From Eupeodes corollae (Eukaryota; Arthropoda; Insecta; Diptera; Syrphidae), in the NCBI RefSeq assembly GCF_945859685.1, contig NC_079149.1:27377118-27441117 (forward strand): a stretch of DNA of 64,000 nucleotides, given 5' to 3'. Position 1 is the stretch's first letter. Every line of letters begins with the position of its first letter. The notes below the pieces were generated by a model that was not told the origin of the DNA, made no database searches, and worked only from the letters and a program-made list of their open reading frames with translations. This document shows positions 10,664-21,428 of this stretch, in pieces. The position numbers were made by a program, and so were the translations under genes.

Positions 10664-11488
10664 AAGGGTGATTTTTTAAAAACTATTGGAAAGTTGAAAA
10701 AAAAAACATACAATTATTTCAGCAAATGTTGACCTTGACTGCTTCATCCGCTTAGTCCAATTTTTTCATACTCTTTCCAACATTTCGGCCATTAGTGTTT
10801 CAATGTTGTCTTCAAATGCGTCAATTGAAGAGGGCTTGTCTGTGTAGACATAAGCTTTAACAAAGCCCCTCAGAATATAATCTGAAGTCGTTAAATAGCA
10901 CGATTTAGGTGACGGATTGGCCGGTCCTGTATACGTGAAATAGAATGTTCACTGAACTCGCTTCTCAATAAGTCTATTGTTGCGCGTGCTGTGTGACATG
11001 TGGCACCATCTTGTTGAAACCATTTTTTTTTTTTAATTCACAAGCACTCAAGGGGTTATTAGTACCCTTTATATGTTTATATCTAAACACAGTGCAAGCG
11101 TTAGGAAAATAAGGAAGGATTTAAAAGGAGATACCAGTGCACATTGGTCTTAAAGTTTTGAACATCAAAATGGGAGGGAAAAATAGAGTTGGCCAAGGCA
11201 TTCCACATTCTCGATGTGCGATTTAAGAAAGAATCTCTATACTTGACAGTACGCCCGAAATTGAGCTCAAGGGTTTTCGAAGCATTAAATTCTACACGGT
11301 TTTTGATTCCCCATAGTACAATGCTGTCAAGATCAGATTTAATGAGCTTTTCATACGATGCCGTTTAAATTCCACATCCGAAGGAGAAGGATGTGAATCT
11401 AGAAACGAATATGAAAAGCTGAGGGTACTGTTGTCTGCGAAACAGTTTAATGGATTAGAAGTGACAGACAAAAGATCGTTTATGAGTA

Positions 11489-12405
11489 AACGGTGATTTT
11501 TTAAGAGCTTGAGAACTTTAAAAAAAAAAAACGCATAAAATTTGCAAAATCTCATCGATTCTTCATTTGAAACGTTAGATTGGTCCATGACATTTACTTT
11601 TTGAAGATAATTTCATTTAAATGTTGACCGCGGCTGCGTCTTAGATGGTCCATTCGGAAAGTCCAATTTTGGGTAACTTTTTCGAGCATTTCGGCCGGAA
11701 TAGCCCGAATTTCTTCGAAAATGTTGCCTTCCAAAGCTGAAATAGTTGCTGGCTTATTTGTGTAGACTTTAGACTTGACGTAGTCCCACAAAAAATAGTC
11801 TAAAGGCGTCAAATCGCATGATCTTGGTGGCCAACATACCAGTCCATTCCTTGAGATGAATTGTTCTCCGAAGTTTTCCCCCAGAATGGCCATAGAATCG
11901 CGAGCTGTGTGGCATGTAGCGCCATCTTGTTGAAACCACATGTCAACCAAGTTCAGTTCTTCCATTTTTGGCAACAAAAAGTTTGTTAGCATTGAACGAT
12001 AGCGATCGCCATTCACCGTAACGTTGCGTCCAACAGCATCTTTGAAAAAATACGGTCCAATGATTCCACCAGCGTACAAACCACACCAAACAGTGCATTT
12101 TTTGGGATGCATTGCTCTTCACTCCAAATGCGGCAATTTTGCTTATTTACGTAGCCATTCAACTAGAAATGAGCCTCATCGCTGAACAAAATAAATAGGA
12201 CGTAAAGCGCGAAACACATTTCGAACCGAACACTGATTTTATTAATAAAATTCAATGATTTGCAAGCGTTGCTCGTTAGTAAGTCTATTCATGATGAAAT
12301 GTCAAAGCATACTGAGCATCTTTCTCTTTGACACCATGTCTGAAATCTTGCGTGATCTGTCAAATACTAATGCATGAAAATCCTAACCTCAAAAAAATCA
12401 CTCTT
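11489..12405 (-). mobile_element. rosa-type DD41D mariner deletion derivative
   Basis: The left terminal repeat AACGGTGATTTTTTAAGAGC starts after TA at 11487-11488. The right end (…AAAAAAATCACTCTT) stops before TA at 12406-12407, so the TA target duplication is intact. At 917 bp it is about 384 bp shorter than the copy at 60264-61564. Two deletions explain this: about 30 bp after the codons for MHP, and about 355 bp between GAACAAAAT and AAATAGGACG, where the short shared word AAAT suggests microhomology. It lies inside the LINE RT, splitting FLI from INDL. Confidence 0.9.
11594..12112 (-). pseudogene. DD41D mariner transposase, C-terminal half
   Basis: The 172-codon open frame corresponds to residues 190-361 of the fuller transposase at 60366-61451. 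It includes GGIIGPYFFKDAVGRNV, WFQQDGATCHTA (second catalytic Asp), RSCDLTPLDYFLWDYVKSKV (third Asp, 41 residues after the second) and ends at NEIIFKK. The N-terminal DNA-binding domain and first Asp are deleted, so it cannot catalyse transposition. Unlike the 60-kb copy, it keeps the Glu codon (ILGENF) where the other has a stop. Confidence 0.88.
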
Positions 12406-13215
12406 TATAAGGAAGAGAGTGGGAGACAAAACGGAGCCCTGGGGTACACCAGCATTTATTTTATGAATTTCAGACTTGAAACCATCCAATACAACTTGTA
12501 TTGAACGTTTAGAAAGGTAATTTCTAATCCAACGAAGAAGAGATTCATCAATACCAAAAGTACGCATTTTCGATAAGAGAGCTTGGTGCCAAACTCTATC
12601 AAATGCTTTTGAAATATCAAGCGTAATAATCTTACTTTCTCCAAAACGATGTAAAGATTTGTTCCATTGTTCGGTGAGATGAACCATGAGACCACCAGTG
12701 GACCTATTCCTACAAAAGCCATACTGTCGGTCATTAAGAAGCTTCCGTTCTTCAAGATAGTTCTTAAGCTGTAATTGGACGATAGTTTGTCATGCAAGTC
12801 CAGCTCTTACATTTTGGGCAAAACAAAAGTTGGATATCATCTTACGGTAGCGCTCACCATTAACAGTTACTTAACGATTCGCAATATCTTTGAAAAAGTA
12901 CGGTAAACTGATGCCACCAGCCTATAAATGTGACTTTTTCTAGATGTATTGGTGGCCTTGCAATGCTTCTGGCTAATGTTCGCTCCAAAATCAACAATTC
13001 TGCTTATTTGAGTACCCATTTGCCAAAAGTGAGCTTCGTCGCTGAACACAATTTATAGGTAAAAAGTAAATCTTTGGCCAACTTTCCAAGAGCTTAGTTA
13101 CCAAAAATTTTACGTTGCAGTAGTATTTCGGCTTGAATTCTTGCACCAGCTGTATTTTAAAAGACATCACACCTAAATCCTTCCGAATAGCGGCTTCAGT
13201 GGGTCAATTAAACTG

Positions 13216-13717
13216 ACCATAAAATGGAAGAAGCGCGATGAACTTTAAATTAAAGAAACCTCCACAAGCAGTGTTACCAATAATAGATAAAAGCTACAAA
13301 ATCACGCCTTATATATGCATTTAGTCTGTTATCGCCTCTAGGCTGTATCATATCTGCAAATTTCTCCAAATAACCCCAGTTAAAGTAAAAACCCCTAAGA
13401 GAACCGCTTGACAATATGAGAAAGCAAACAGGTACTGTGTCAACGACTTCTTCAGGAACTTTAACTCTTCACTATGCTTCTGCTTCCTCGATAGTGATGT
13501 GGATTCCAGCACAGAAATGGTTACAAACATATTTCTACGTTAAAAGAGAAATTTTATTCTGAATAGGGTAAAATCTGTCAAACCTAAGGAAATCTCATAT
13601 TTTGATTCGAGTTTTAATGAGGTTATATTCAAAAATTTAAGTTTCGGGACAATACACAAAGTCAACCCCAGAAAACCGGACTTAATTTAAAGAAGTTAGA
13701 AAGACCTTTAACGGACA
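13216..13717. other. Unassigned interval
   Basis: No domain or terminal repeat is recognised. It follows the broken end of the outer mariner and precedes a plus-strand LINE piece. Confidence 0.4.
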
Positions 13718-14112
13718 TATTTGACGCACTCAATTTTTGTATGACCTTTCTGGTATGTCAATAAATACTACAATGTCCCAATGGTAGTAAAAATGTCTGG
13801 CTATTTGTAAGAAATGTGCGCAACTTTACGTCTTCATCGGTTCCTACGCTTGCCTTTAATGACACTCCTTTTGTAAGCTCGATTGATAAAGCCAATTGAT
13901 TTGTAGCACAGTTTGCTATTTATTCAAGGCTGCCAATGAGTGACATGACTCCTCCTGTGCTTGAAAGCATTAAGGATACTATAAGACGAATCTTTTTCGC
14001 ATTCGTACAGGTGCTAGAGAACTAAAAGTTCTTGACATTCACATTCAAGCTTCCCCAAAAAATATCCTGGCTATTGCTGTGAAGAGGAGTTCTTCTCCGA
14101 CACTCTTTCTTA
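13718..14112 (+). pseudogene. Non-LTR element family N, segment upstream of the RT
   Basis: Plus-strand frames read VRNFTSSSVPTLAFNDTPFV and IFFRIRTGARELKVLDIHIQ followed by ASPKNILAIAVKRSSS, a decayed form of the RT start (normally a KASGPDGIPAIVLKK-type text). The first 80 bp (GGACATATTTGACGCA … AAATACTACAATGTCCCAA) are shared with 34424-34500, which precedes another family N RT. It ends abruptly where HL copy B starts, so the HL insertion may have truncated it. Confidence 0.6.
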
Positions 14113-16252
14113 TTTAAAAAAAGAGGCTGGGATGCGACCCACACTGATAACTTCCCATCCCGTCTGTCGATTTGTCTTGCTTAAAAGTTTGTTGTATCAA
14201 TTTTTACCAAATTTGCGTACTATTTTTTGTAGATTTTATTTTTTTATGAAAACACGGACTGTTGGATTTTTATATAAAAATTACTGAATATTGAAAACAA
14301 TATTTTCTGTGAAATAAAATAAGTTTGAAGCCAATATTTTTAATTTTTGAAAAGATATTTTAGTCGAAAATCAATTTTTACCAACTTTTATAATTATATT
14401 TGAGCCGAAACTAAATTTTTACCAAGTTTTAGTATTGTTTTTTTTACAGTTTTTTTTGTAAGAAATCTGTCAATTCGAATTTTTTAAAAACTTTACCAAA
14501 TGTTGAAAACAATATTTCTTATAAGATAAAATTAGTTTGAAGCCAATATTTAAAATTTCTGAAAAGATATTTGAGTCGAATATCAATTTATAACAACTTT
14601 TGTTAAATTTGTTTTTAGGTATTTAATTTTTTGTACAAAAACTATCAATTCGATTTTTTTCAAAATTTAACTAAATGTTAACATCAATATTTTTTGAAAG
14701 ATAAAAGTAGTTAAAAGCCAAAATCTACAATTTTTGAAAAGATATTTGAATCCATATTCAATTTTTACCAACTTTTGTTAATTTTTGTTCGGTTTTTAAT
14801 TTTTTATAAAAAAAACAGTCAATTCGATTTTGTTCAAAATTTTACTGAATGTTGACAACAACATTTTTTGAAAGATAAAAGTAAATAAAAGCCAATATCT
14901 AAAAGTTTTGAAAAGATATTTGAGTCGAAAATCAATTTTTACCAAGTTTTATTAATTTTTTTTTAGGTTTTTTATTTTTTGTAAAAAAAACTGTCAATTC
15001 GATTTTTCCCAAAATTTGTCCTATTTTTGAAAACAATATTTCTTATAAGAAAAAATTAGTAAGAAGCTATTATCTCAAAGTTTTTAAAAGATATTTGAGT
15101 CGAAAATAATTTTTTACCAACTTTTGTTAATTTTTTTTTCAGTTTTTATTTTTTTGTAAAAAAAACTGTCAATTCGATTTTTTTCAAAATTTTAAAGAAT
15201 GTTGACAACAAGATTTTTTGAAAGATAAAAGTAAATTTAAATCAATATCTCAGAGTTTTGAAAAGATATTTGAGTCGAAAATCAATTTTTACCAACTTTT
15301 ATACATTTGTTTTTAGGTTTTTTTTTATAAAAAACTATCCATTCGATTTTTCTCAAAATTTGCCCTAATATTGAAAACAATATTTTTTTATAAAAACAAA
15401 TTAGTAAGAAGCTACTATCTCAAAGTGTTTAAAAGATATTTGAGTCGAAAATCATTTTTTACCAACTTTTATTAATTTTTTTTTCGGTTTTTATTTGTTT
15501 TGTAAAAAAACTGTCAATTCGAATTTTTTCAAAATTTTACTGAATGTTAACAACAATAGTTTTTAAAAGATAAAAGTAAATTAAAGCTAATATTCCCGAG
15601 TTTGGAAAAGATATTTGAGTTGAAAATCAATTTTTACCAACTTTTATACTTTTTTTTTAGGTTTTTATTTTTTGTAAAAAAAACAGTCAATTAGATTTTT
15701 CTTAAAATTTTATCAGATGTCAAAAACATTATTCGTCGTTGCACAAAATTGTTTTAGAGATGATATCATATTTCAGTCGTAAAATTGTGGAGGTTACAAT
15801 TTTTTTTTTAGTTTTTTTGATTTATAAAAAAAACCGTTATATTGATTTTTTTCAAAAAATATACATGTTTTGTATCACATTACAATATATTATATACAAT
15901 TTAATTCAAGTCTCTAGCGTTTTTGGTTCGTAAGATATTTAGGGTTAACCAAAATTTTCACCTTTTTTTCAAACTGCTATGGTAAAAAAACCACCCACGC
16001 AATTTTTTTGAGAGCCCTTTCTGCATCTTTCTGCCTTATTATCTGTATAACAAAATTTATTTGAAGTCGATATCTCTTCTGGTTCTTGAGCTATGGACGA
16101 CGAAAAAAACGTCGCGAACGTACAGACGTACGCACAGACATCTGTCTAAAAATCTTTTATTTCGACTCTAGGGACCTTGAAACGTCGAGAAATGTCAAAA
16201 TTTTCAATTTGACAAATCGGACCCATTACAATAACTTCCTATGGGAAGTTAA
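14113..16252 (-). mobile_element. HL element copy B (Helentron/DINE-1-like)
   Basis: This copy is in reverse orientation. The plus strand starts with oligo-A (the 3' oligo-T), then GAGGCTGGGATG (stem arm 14129-14134), AACTTCCCAT at 14149-14158 (right subterminal repeat) and CATCCC at 14156-14161. About ten AT-rich monomers of roughly 170-180 bp follow, each marked by GATATTTGAGTCGAAAATCA, TTTTTACCAACTTTT and AACTGTCAATTCGATTTTT. The ACGT-rich core GACGAAAAAAACGTCGCG lies near 16098-16115, and the left end AACTTCCTATGGGAAGTT at 16233-16250. Both ends are complete, making it the best reference copy. There is no coding capacity. Confidence 0.7.
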
Positions 16253-16352
16253 AAATGATCTTTTGTCTATATTCCCACTAAACTTCAAACCCACTCAATT
16301 ATTCATTATTTTATCGCTACTTCCATAAATAATGCTCTAATTAAATAGCCAG

Positions 16353-17523
16353 TTCCATTTCAAAATGGTAGACATTTGCATTCAAGAGGACACAAGCGTC
16401 CACAGGTTTTCCTCAAAACCCGCCTCTGTCTATCAACTCCTACTCTCACCTCCTCGTGGTGAACATCGGGTGCCTAGTACCTCAACTGAAGATTGGGTTC
16501 CAACCCCAGTAGAAATATGTTGGGGCAGTAAACGAGCGAGAGGGATGAGGTGTTTCCTCTAAGGCACCTCTCCTTATCCAGACGGCAGGGGAGGAATTAC
16601 CGAGATGGAATGGGCGTGGCTACAGTTGCGGTTAGGTTGCACTACTTAGTGAAGCGGTCTTATACTGCTCCCCGTCCTTGGATCTGGCCGTTGAGGTGAC
16701 TTCCTGGCCACGTTAAAACATCATAGTTGCGAAGCCTCGGATACGGACGGATTTACTATTGACAACCTACGCAAACGAATTAAGGACAACGAACTTCGGA
16801 TATGCATGTGGAATGTTAGGTCCCTTAACAGACCACGTGCTGCCGAAGAATAAGTGAAGGCCCTAGACTGCTATAAAGCAGACATCAACGCCATCCAGGA
16901 AATACGATTGGATGGGCCGGCTAAAAGAGGATAAAAAACGGCGATATTTACTTTGATGAATGCTACAGAGAAAACAAACAGCGCTTATTTTATGCGGCTT
17001 TATCATTAAAGCCAGACTTAATCAACAAGGCACATGCATCAACGAGAGCCTCATGACCATCTGCATTAAGGCTAAATTCGGCAACATTAGCCTGATATGC
17101 GCGCACTCCCCGCACAAGCGAAGGATGACAACAAGAAAAATGTGTTCTTCGAGCTCTTATTGGTGGAATAATCGGGAAAAAAAGCCTGCACTACAACACT
17201 TCCGTTAACGGATTCAGGGTCATTGATTTTGCTGCGGGGCGAAACGTCATGGTAGCCATTACGCGTTTTCCCCACCTCAAAATCCACTAAAGAACTTGGA
17301 GTTCTCCAGATCAATCTACCGTCAACCACATTGACCATATTCCGATCGACGAAAGACACGGATGTCCAAATTTTCCCAGAAGCTTACATCGATTCGGAAC
17401 ACTACCTCGTTGTAGCCAAGGTAGCACTTCGGGTTTCCAGACCCAAGGCAAAATATGGAGATGCTGTGAGAAGGTACAACGTCGAACGGCTACAATCCCA
17501 AGACATCGCCAGACGCTTTAGCC
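16353..17523 (+). pseudogene. RTE-like element copy 2, leader and endonuclease part
   Basis: The plus strand reproduces the leader of copy 1 (MVDICIQEDTSVHRF; GAACATCGGGTGCCTAGTAC) and then a decayed endonuclease: ICMWNVRSLNRPRAAEE followed by a stop, INAIQEIRLDGPAKRG, FRVIDFAAGRNVMVAITRF, STVNHIDHIPID, and DSEHYLVVAKVALRVSRP (SDH changed to SEH). It has many frameshifts. The text stops being endonuclease at about 17523 (VERLQSQDIARRFS), where the next segment continues on the opposite strand. Confidence 0.8.
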
Positions 17524-18480
17524 AAAAGAAACAGCGGTTAGCAAAAGTTATTCTGAGTTTGATCTCAGCGCTTTTGCCGTTTTCTGCGCTTACAGTGGAG
17601 CCTAGGTAGACTACCTCAAAATTACGTCTGTCTATGGTGACGTTTTGACCAAAAACGTCGGTGTTGTAGGTCCTTTCTAGAAGACAACATTTACTTTGTT
17701 TTGCCGTCATTAACCGTTAAACCCTTTTGAAAGATAGTGCCTCTAGTATTGACGTGTGAGCTCTGCACTATTTTTTCAAGTGCGATGATACAAAAATGGG
17801 CTGGGCATTACCATGTCTAAAACCTTTTTTGACAATGAAAGGTTCTGTTAAGTTGTTTTCAACCTTTATGGAGCAGCGGGAATTCTCCATGGTCATCCTG
17901 CACAAACAGACTAGTTTTTCAGGGATGCCAAAACTAGACATGGCTCTATACAGCTTGTCCCTGTAGATGCTGTAATATGCGGCCTTGAAATCGATGAAAA
18001 GATGGTGGGTGTAGATTTTGTGTTCTTGGGTTTTTTGAGGATCTGCTGTAATGGGAATATTTGATCGACTGTGGACTGTCCTGGTCTAGAACCACACTGT
18101 TAAGGACCTATCAGGTTGTTGAAGATGGGACTTTCACATATTACGACAGAGAAGATTTTGTAAGCGATGTTAAGGAAAATGATATTTCTTTAGTTGGTGC
18201 AGTTCAGAGGGTCTCCTTTTTTCAGAACCATGCAAATAATACTGTGATTCCATTTATCGGGAATGCCTTCTATAAACCATGTTTTATAGAAATCAAAATA
18301 TCTCCAGTTGATTTGAAAAGCTAGGAATTCACGCTATCTGCTCCATTGACTTTGTTAGACTTTAATTTATTAGATATTGCAATCGTTACTTCGTTTTGGT
18401 TAAGAAGACGGGCTTGTTGGATTTTGTCGTCTGATTTGAATGGATCATCATCCCTGACATACAAATTCATTACTAGATTA
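17524..18480 (-). pseudogene. RTE-like element copy 2, RT part in inverted orientation
   Basis: Read on the minus strand from 18480 down, it gives RT pieces: DDDPFKSDDKIQQARLLNQN, a QIFPLQQILKKPKNTKS stretch that is frameshifted around the first RT aspartate, and at 17402-17710 NVTIDRRNFEVVYLGSTVSAENGKSAEIKLRITFANRCFF (given in part). The YADD region is unrecognisable. Its 3'-ward end touches the 3'-ward end of the endonuclease part, so the two halves are tail-to-tail. It is heavily decayed. Confidence 0.72.
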
Positions 18481-20635
18481 TAGCACAATTTCACACCTCG
18501 ATTTAAGCTTTTTCAAATTTTAAACAATTATTTAAAAAAAAACAAAAGACTTTGAAAAATCATCTTTACCAATTTTAAAAATAAAAATAGGTGACGGTAT
18601 TGATCTTAACTTTTATGTTACCAACAACTTACAGCCGGATACTTGAAAATTGTCTTCCCAAAAGTATATTTAATTGTTTGTTAGAGTTTAAAGACGCTGC
18701 AGTCATACATTTATTATTGAAGGCTTAGAAAACATATTCAACCTTTTCCTTCTTCAACACTTTCTTACTTTACACTTTGACAGCATTGCATATGCTTCTA
18801 TTGTTATAAAATACAAATATTTAATGAAAACACGTGTTTTCCATCATCTCATTTAAATTTTCATAAAAACATCAAAACCAAATTTTAAATTGGTACTTTC
18901 TTTTTCCTCCTAATTTGTAAAGGTAAGTAAATTATTTTATAGGCCGTCAAAACCCGTATACGTTGCGGTCACAAATAATAATAAAACAACACAAAATATA
19001 ACCTTTATTTTGATTTTACGACTCCTACGACTACAACCCTACCCTACCCGCATCATATTCCAACCAACCAACCAAACACGGGTTTTAATTTTGAAAAACC
19101 ATTAATTCATTACGCGATGTAAATACCCACATAAAAGCTGTTATAATTTAAAACAAGCGAGATATTAACCTTTTTTGTGTCGACGTTTTTGTTGGTGTTG
19201 TTGTTAGAAACCCCATCTACCACAACAAATCAATTTTGACAAAATTACATAGGTACATGATTATGTTATGTAATACGAGTATGTATGTAGAATAATAAAA
19301 CCTAATTTCATTTCCTCTTTGATGTATGCGCATATACTTACCTAGATTATTATAGAAAACCCTATATTAGTGGTTTGTTGCAGTGGGAACCAAAATGTTT
19401 CTAAACATATTAACAAAAAAGAAACTCATAAAATGTCAAATTTCATTACCTATATTTTCCGCCATAGAACATTTTCTTTTACACATAAACATGTATTATA
19501 TCCTTTTTGGCAAAGATTGTTATGTATATATTTAATAGAAAAAAAAGTTTATCATGATGTCCTTTTTTTGGCTATAAGGATGTGGTATTGAAATTCAAAA
19601 TTATTATCTTCTATGTAAAAGAAAAACTTTTGGTTATGAAAAAGTTTTAAAATACTTAAAATATTGTTTTTTTTTTTGTTTGTTTCTTTTTTGTGGAAAA
19701 AAGTTGTATTATGTGTTTTCTTGGGAGTCATTTTGTCTTGTTTTTGGTAAGAACAAAAAAACATTTACATTGTTTGCCAAAAAGAGCTAAAGTTTCTATT
19801 TTTAAGAACAAAACAGAAATATTGAAAATACCTTAAAAGAAAGTAAGGCCATTCAATTTTGTTTTGTTTAAGACAAAGAAACTTTTCATTTTAAAAGGAT
19901 TTTGTGTTTTCTCAATGAAAATTCTTAAATTCTTGCACTTAAGTCGAATAAGTGACAGATAAGAAATTGTATTCGCCATAATGGTGAAAATGATTTCAGT
20001 CATTCGTGAATGCAATCTTTCATGAATTTAATTCGAAAGAGTGAGTGAAAAAATGTGTGTCTCAGATTAATTTCTGAGTAATGAATTTATTTAAATGGTT
20101 TGTATTCTTATAGAGTCTTTAATAAGCAATTTTGCATTTCATGGAATAAAAAGGAACTCATGAATAAATGCGCATAGTATCAAATCAATTCACTTAATGA
20201 ATTGAATAAAAAGAATTCGATGAAATCTAATCGCAATCTCCTTAAAGTAAAAATATTTGATCACAAACAAACCATAAAAAGCTTCGAAATGAAATTTGTT
20301 ATTCAGAAGAAAATCGTTTCTTCATAGACCTAGATTAGCAGCAAATTATGAAAGTGGAGTGATAAAGAAAATTCCTTGATTCTTGAAAATTGTTGATGTA
20401 TCATTTTCTGTATTTACATATCAAAGGTAAAGGGTAATGAGTGTTTTTAATTACAAAATGTATTTGAAAAATTATTAAACCGCGTCTGACAAGCAGAAGG
20501 CTACACAACCAAAACGTCTTGAGCATACATTTTTGTAATCAGGGGAAGTTTTCTAATGTTTTGGTTAAACATTATTTTGGTTATACTTATAGGAAGTTAT
20601 CAGTGTTTTAAGAAAAAAAAAAAATACATTTCAAA
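18481..20635. other. Unassigned AT-rich DNA
   Basis: No recognisable coding or TE signal is present. It contains poly-T stretches near 19670 and a segment around 20000-20250 dominated by GAATTxATT-type words (ATGAATTT, AATTCGA), with no clear periodicity. Intergenic or intronic origin cannot be separated. Confidence 0.45.
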
Positions 20636-20835
20636 TTAAAACTCTCAACCATTTCTGTGTGCGAGTTCTGTTGTCAGGGATGGAGGGGACCTTCAGTTTT
20701 AAGCCAAAGCCGAACGGCTAATTTGAGAAAGCAGTTTTCAAGAATTACTCTTCGAGAATTTGTCAATTACTTGTCAAAAAAAAACTTTAGAACCCAAGAC
20801 CAATCTATCGCACTAGCCTCGGATACTACAAAATA
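20636..20835 (-). repeat. tRNA-derived SINE copy 2 (damaged head)
   Basis: The plus strand shows the family body reversed: CTCTCAACCATTTCTGTGTGCG, TTCTGTTGTCAGGGATGGAGG, GACCTTCAGTTTTAAGCC, CCGAACGGCTAATTTGAGAAA, then AAACTTTAGA. The tRNA-like head near 20800-20835 survives only as CGCACTAGCCTCGGATACTAC, with the A box destroyed. Confidence 0.65.
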
Positions 20836-21428
20836 CATTCGAAAAAGCTTAAAACGTCTAAAAAACACTTTTTGGTAATAAGGTTATTTGTTTCTGATTG
20901 TTTGATGTATCACTTATATGGTTATCATCTCGACCTTAAAAGGTGCGTGTATACACATTCACATCAAGGAATTTTGGTTATCACTCCACTGCCAACATTT
21001 GCTGCCGGTTCTCAGACATCAATAGATTTGAATTTCTTTGCAAAAAGAATGATACATGAAAAAGGGTATTAGCTAAATGACCACGACGGCTAAGATTGCA
21101 GCAATATTAACTGAAGTTTTGGTCTTAAATCGATTGTGAACTCCAGGAAAAAATGGATAAATGTGTTTCAGATTACTTTACTTGCCAACTGTGATCACTT
21201 CTTCAAATAATAACGCGGTCAGGAAAATTTTCTTGTGAAGTTGCGATTGTTTTGTTGCTTTTGCTGCACGTAGCCTTTTCATTATGGAAATAAATTAAGA
21301 CCACATCAATATTTTACAGTTCCGAACATTAAAATCAATAATTATAGCTCAGTTACGAAGTCAATTCATTTTCGTATTTTTTGAAGAAGTAAGGTCCCAT
21401 CACACAGAATGGCGAATACATGTGGGGG
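20836..21428. other. Unassigned interval
   Basis: No feature is recognised between the SINE and the next LINE fragment. Confidence 0.4.

Larger units (their letters stand above)
11023..12788 (-). mobile_element. Non-LTR element (family N), middle layer of nested insertion
   Basis: The minus strand reads MVHLTEQWNKSLHRFGESKI, TLDISKAFDRVW (first RT aspartate), RWIRNYLSKRSIQVVLDGF and INAGVPQGSVLSPTLFLI. It is then split by a mariner and resumes as INDLLSVTSNPLNCFADNST (YADD equivalent FADN, last Asp lost). After FNASKT it jumps to LELNFGRTVKYRDSF and TSRMWNALANSIFPSHFD, so an internal deletion removed the intervening C-terminal segment. A 12-nt poly-T at 11023-11034 is its poly(A) tail, fixing the 3' end. 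It is inserted in the older mariner. The clade is uncertain (CR1/jockey-like); copies also lie at 13718, 23800 and 34420. Confidence 0.82.
10664..13215 (-). mobile_element. Older DD41D mariner, outer layer of a nested insertion
   Basis: The left terminal repeat AAGGGTGATTTTTTAAAAAC starts after a TA at 10662-10663. The minus strand reads degraded transposase C-terminal text (AEIIV, MLERV, DKPSS) up to the FQQDGATCHTA block at about 11000-11020. The element is then interrupted by a LINE (11023-12788). It resumes with text equivalent to PYFFKDIANR, SDEAHFWQMGTQ and a region matching LGVMSFKIQLVQEFKPKYY. The N-terminal part and right terminal repeat are lost after about 13215. Many stops and frameshifts show that this is the oldest layer. 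Confidence 0.75.

Noticed and set aside
17524..18480. Twin-priming (5' inversion) as the cause of the inverted RTE-like half
   Set aside because: Twin priming yields a junction between 5'-ward sides with a poly(A) or tail at one outer end. Here the 3'-ward sides meet and no tail is present.
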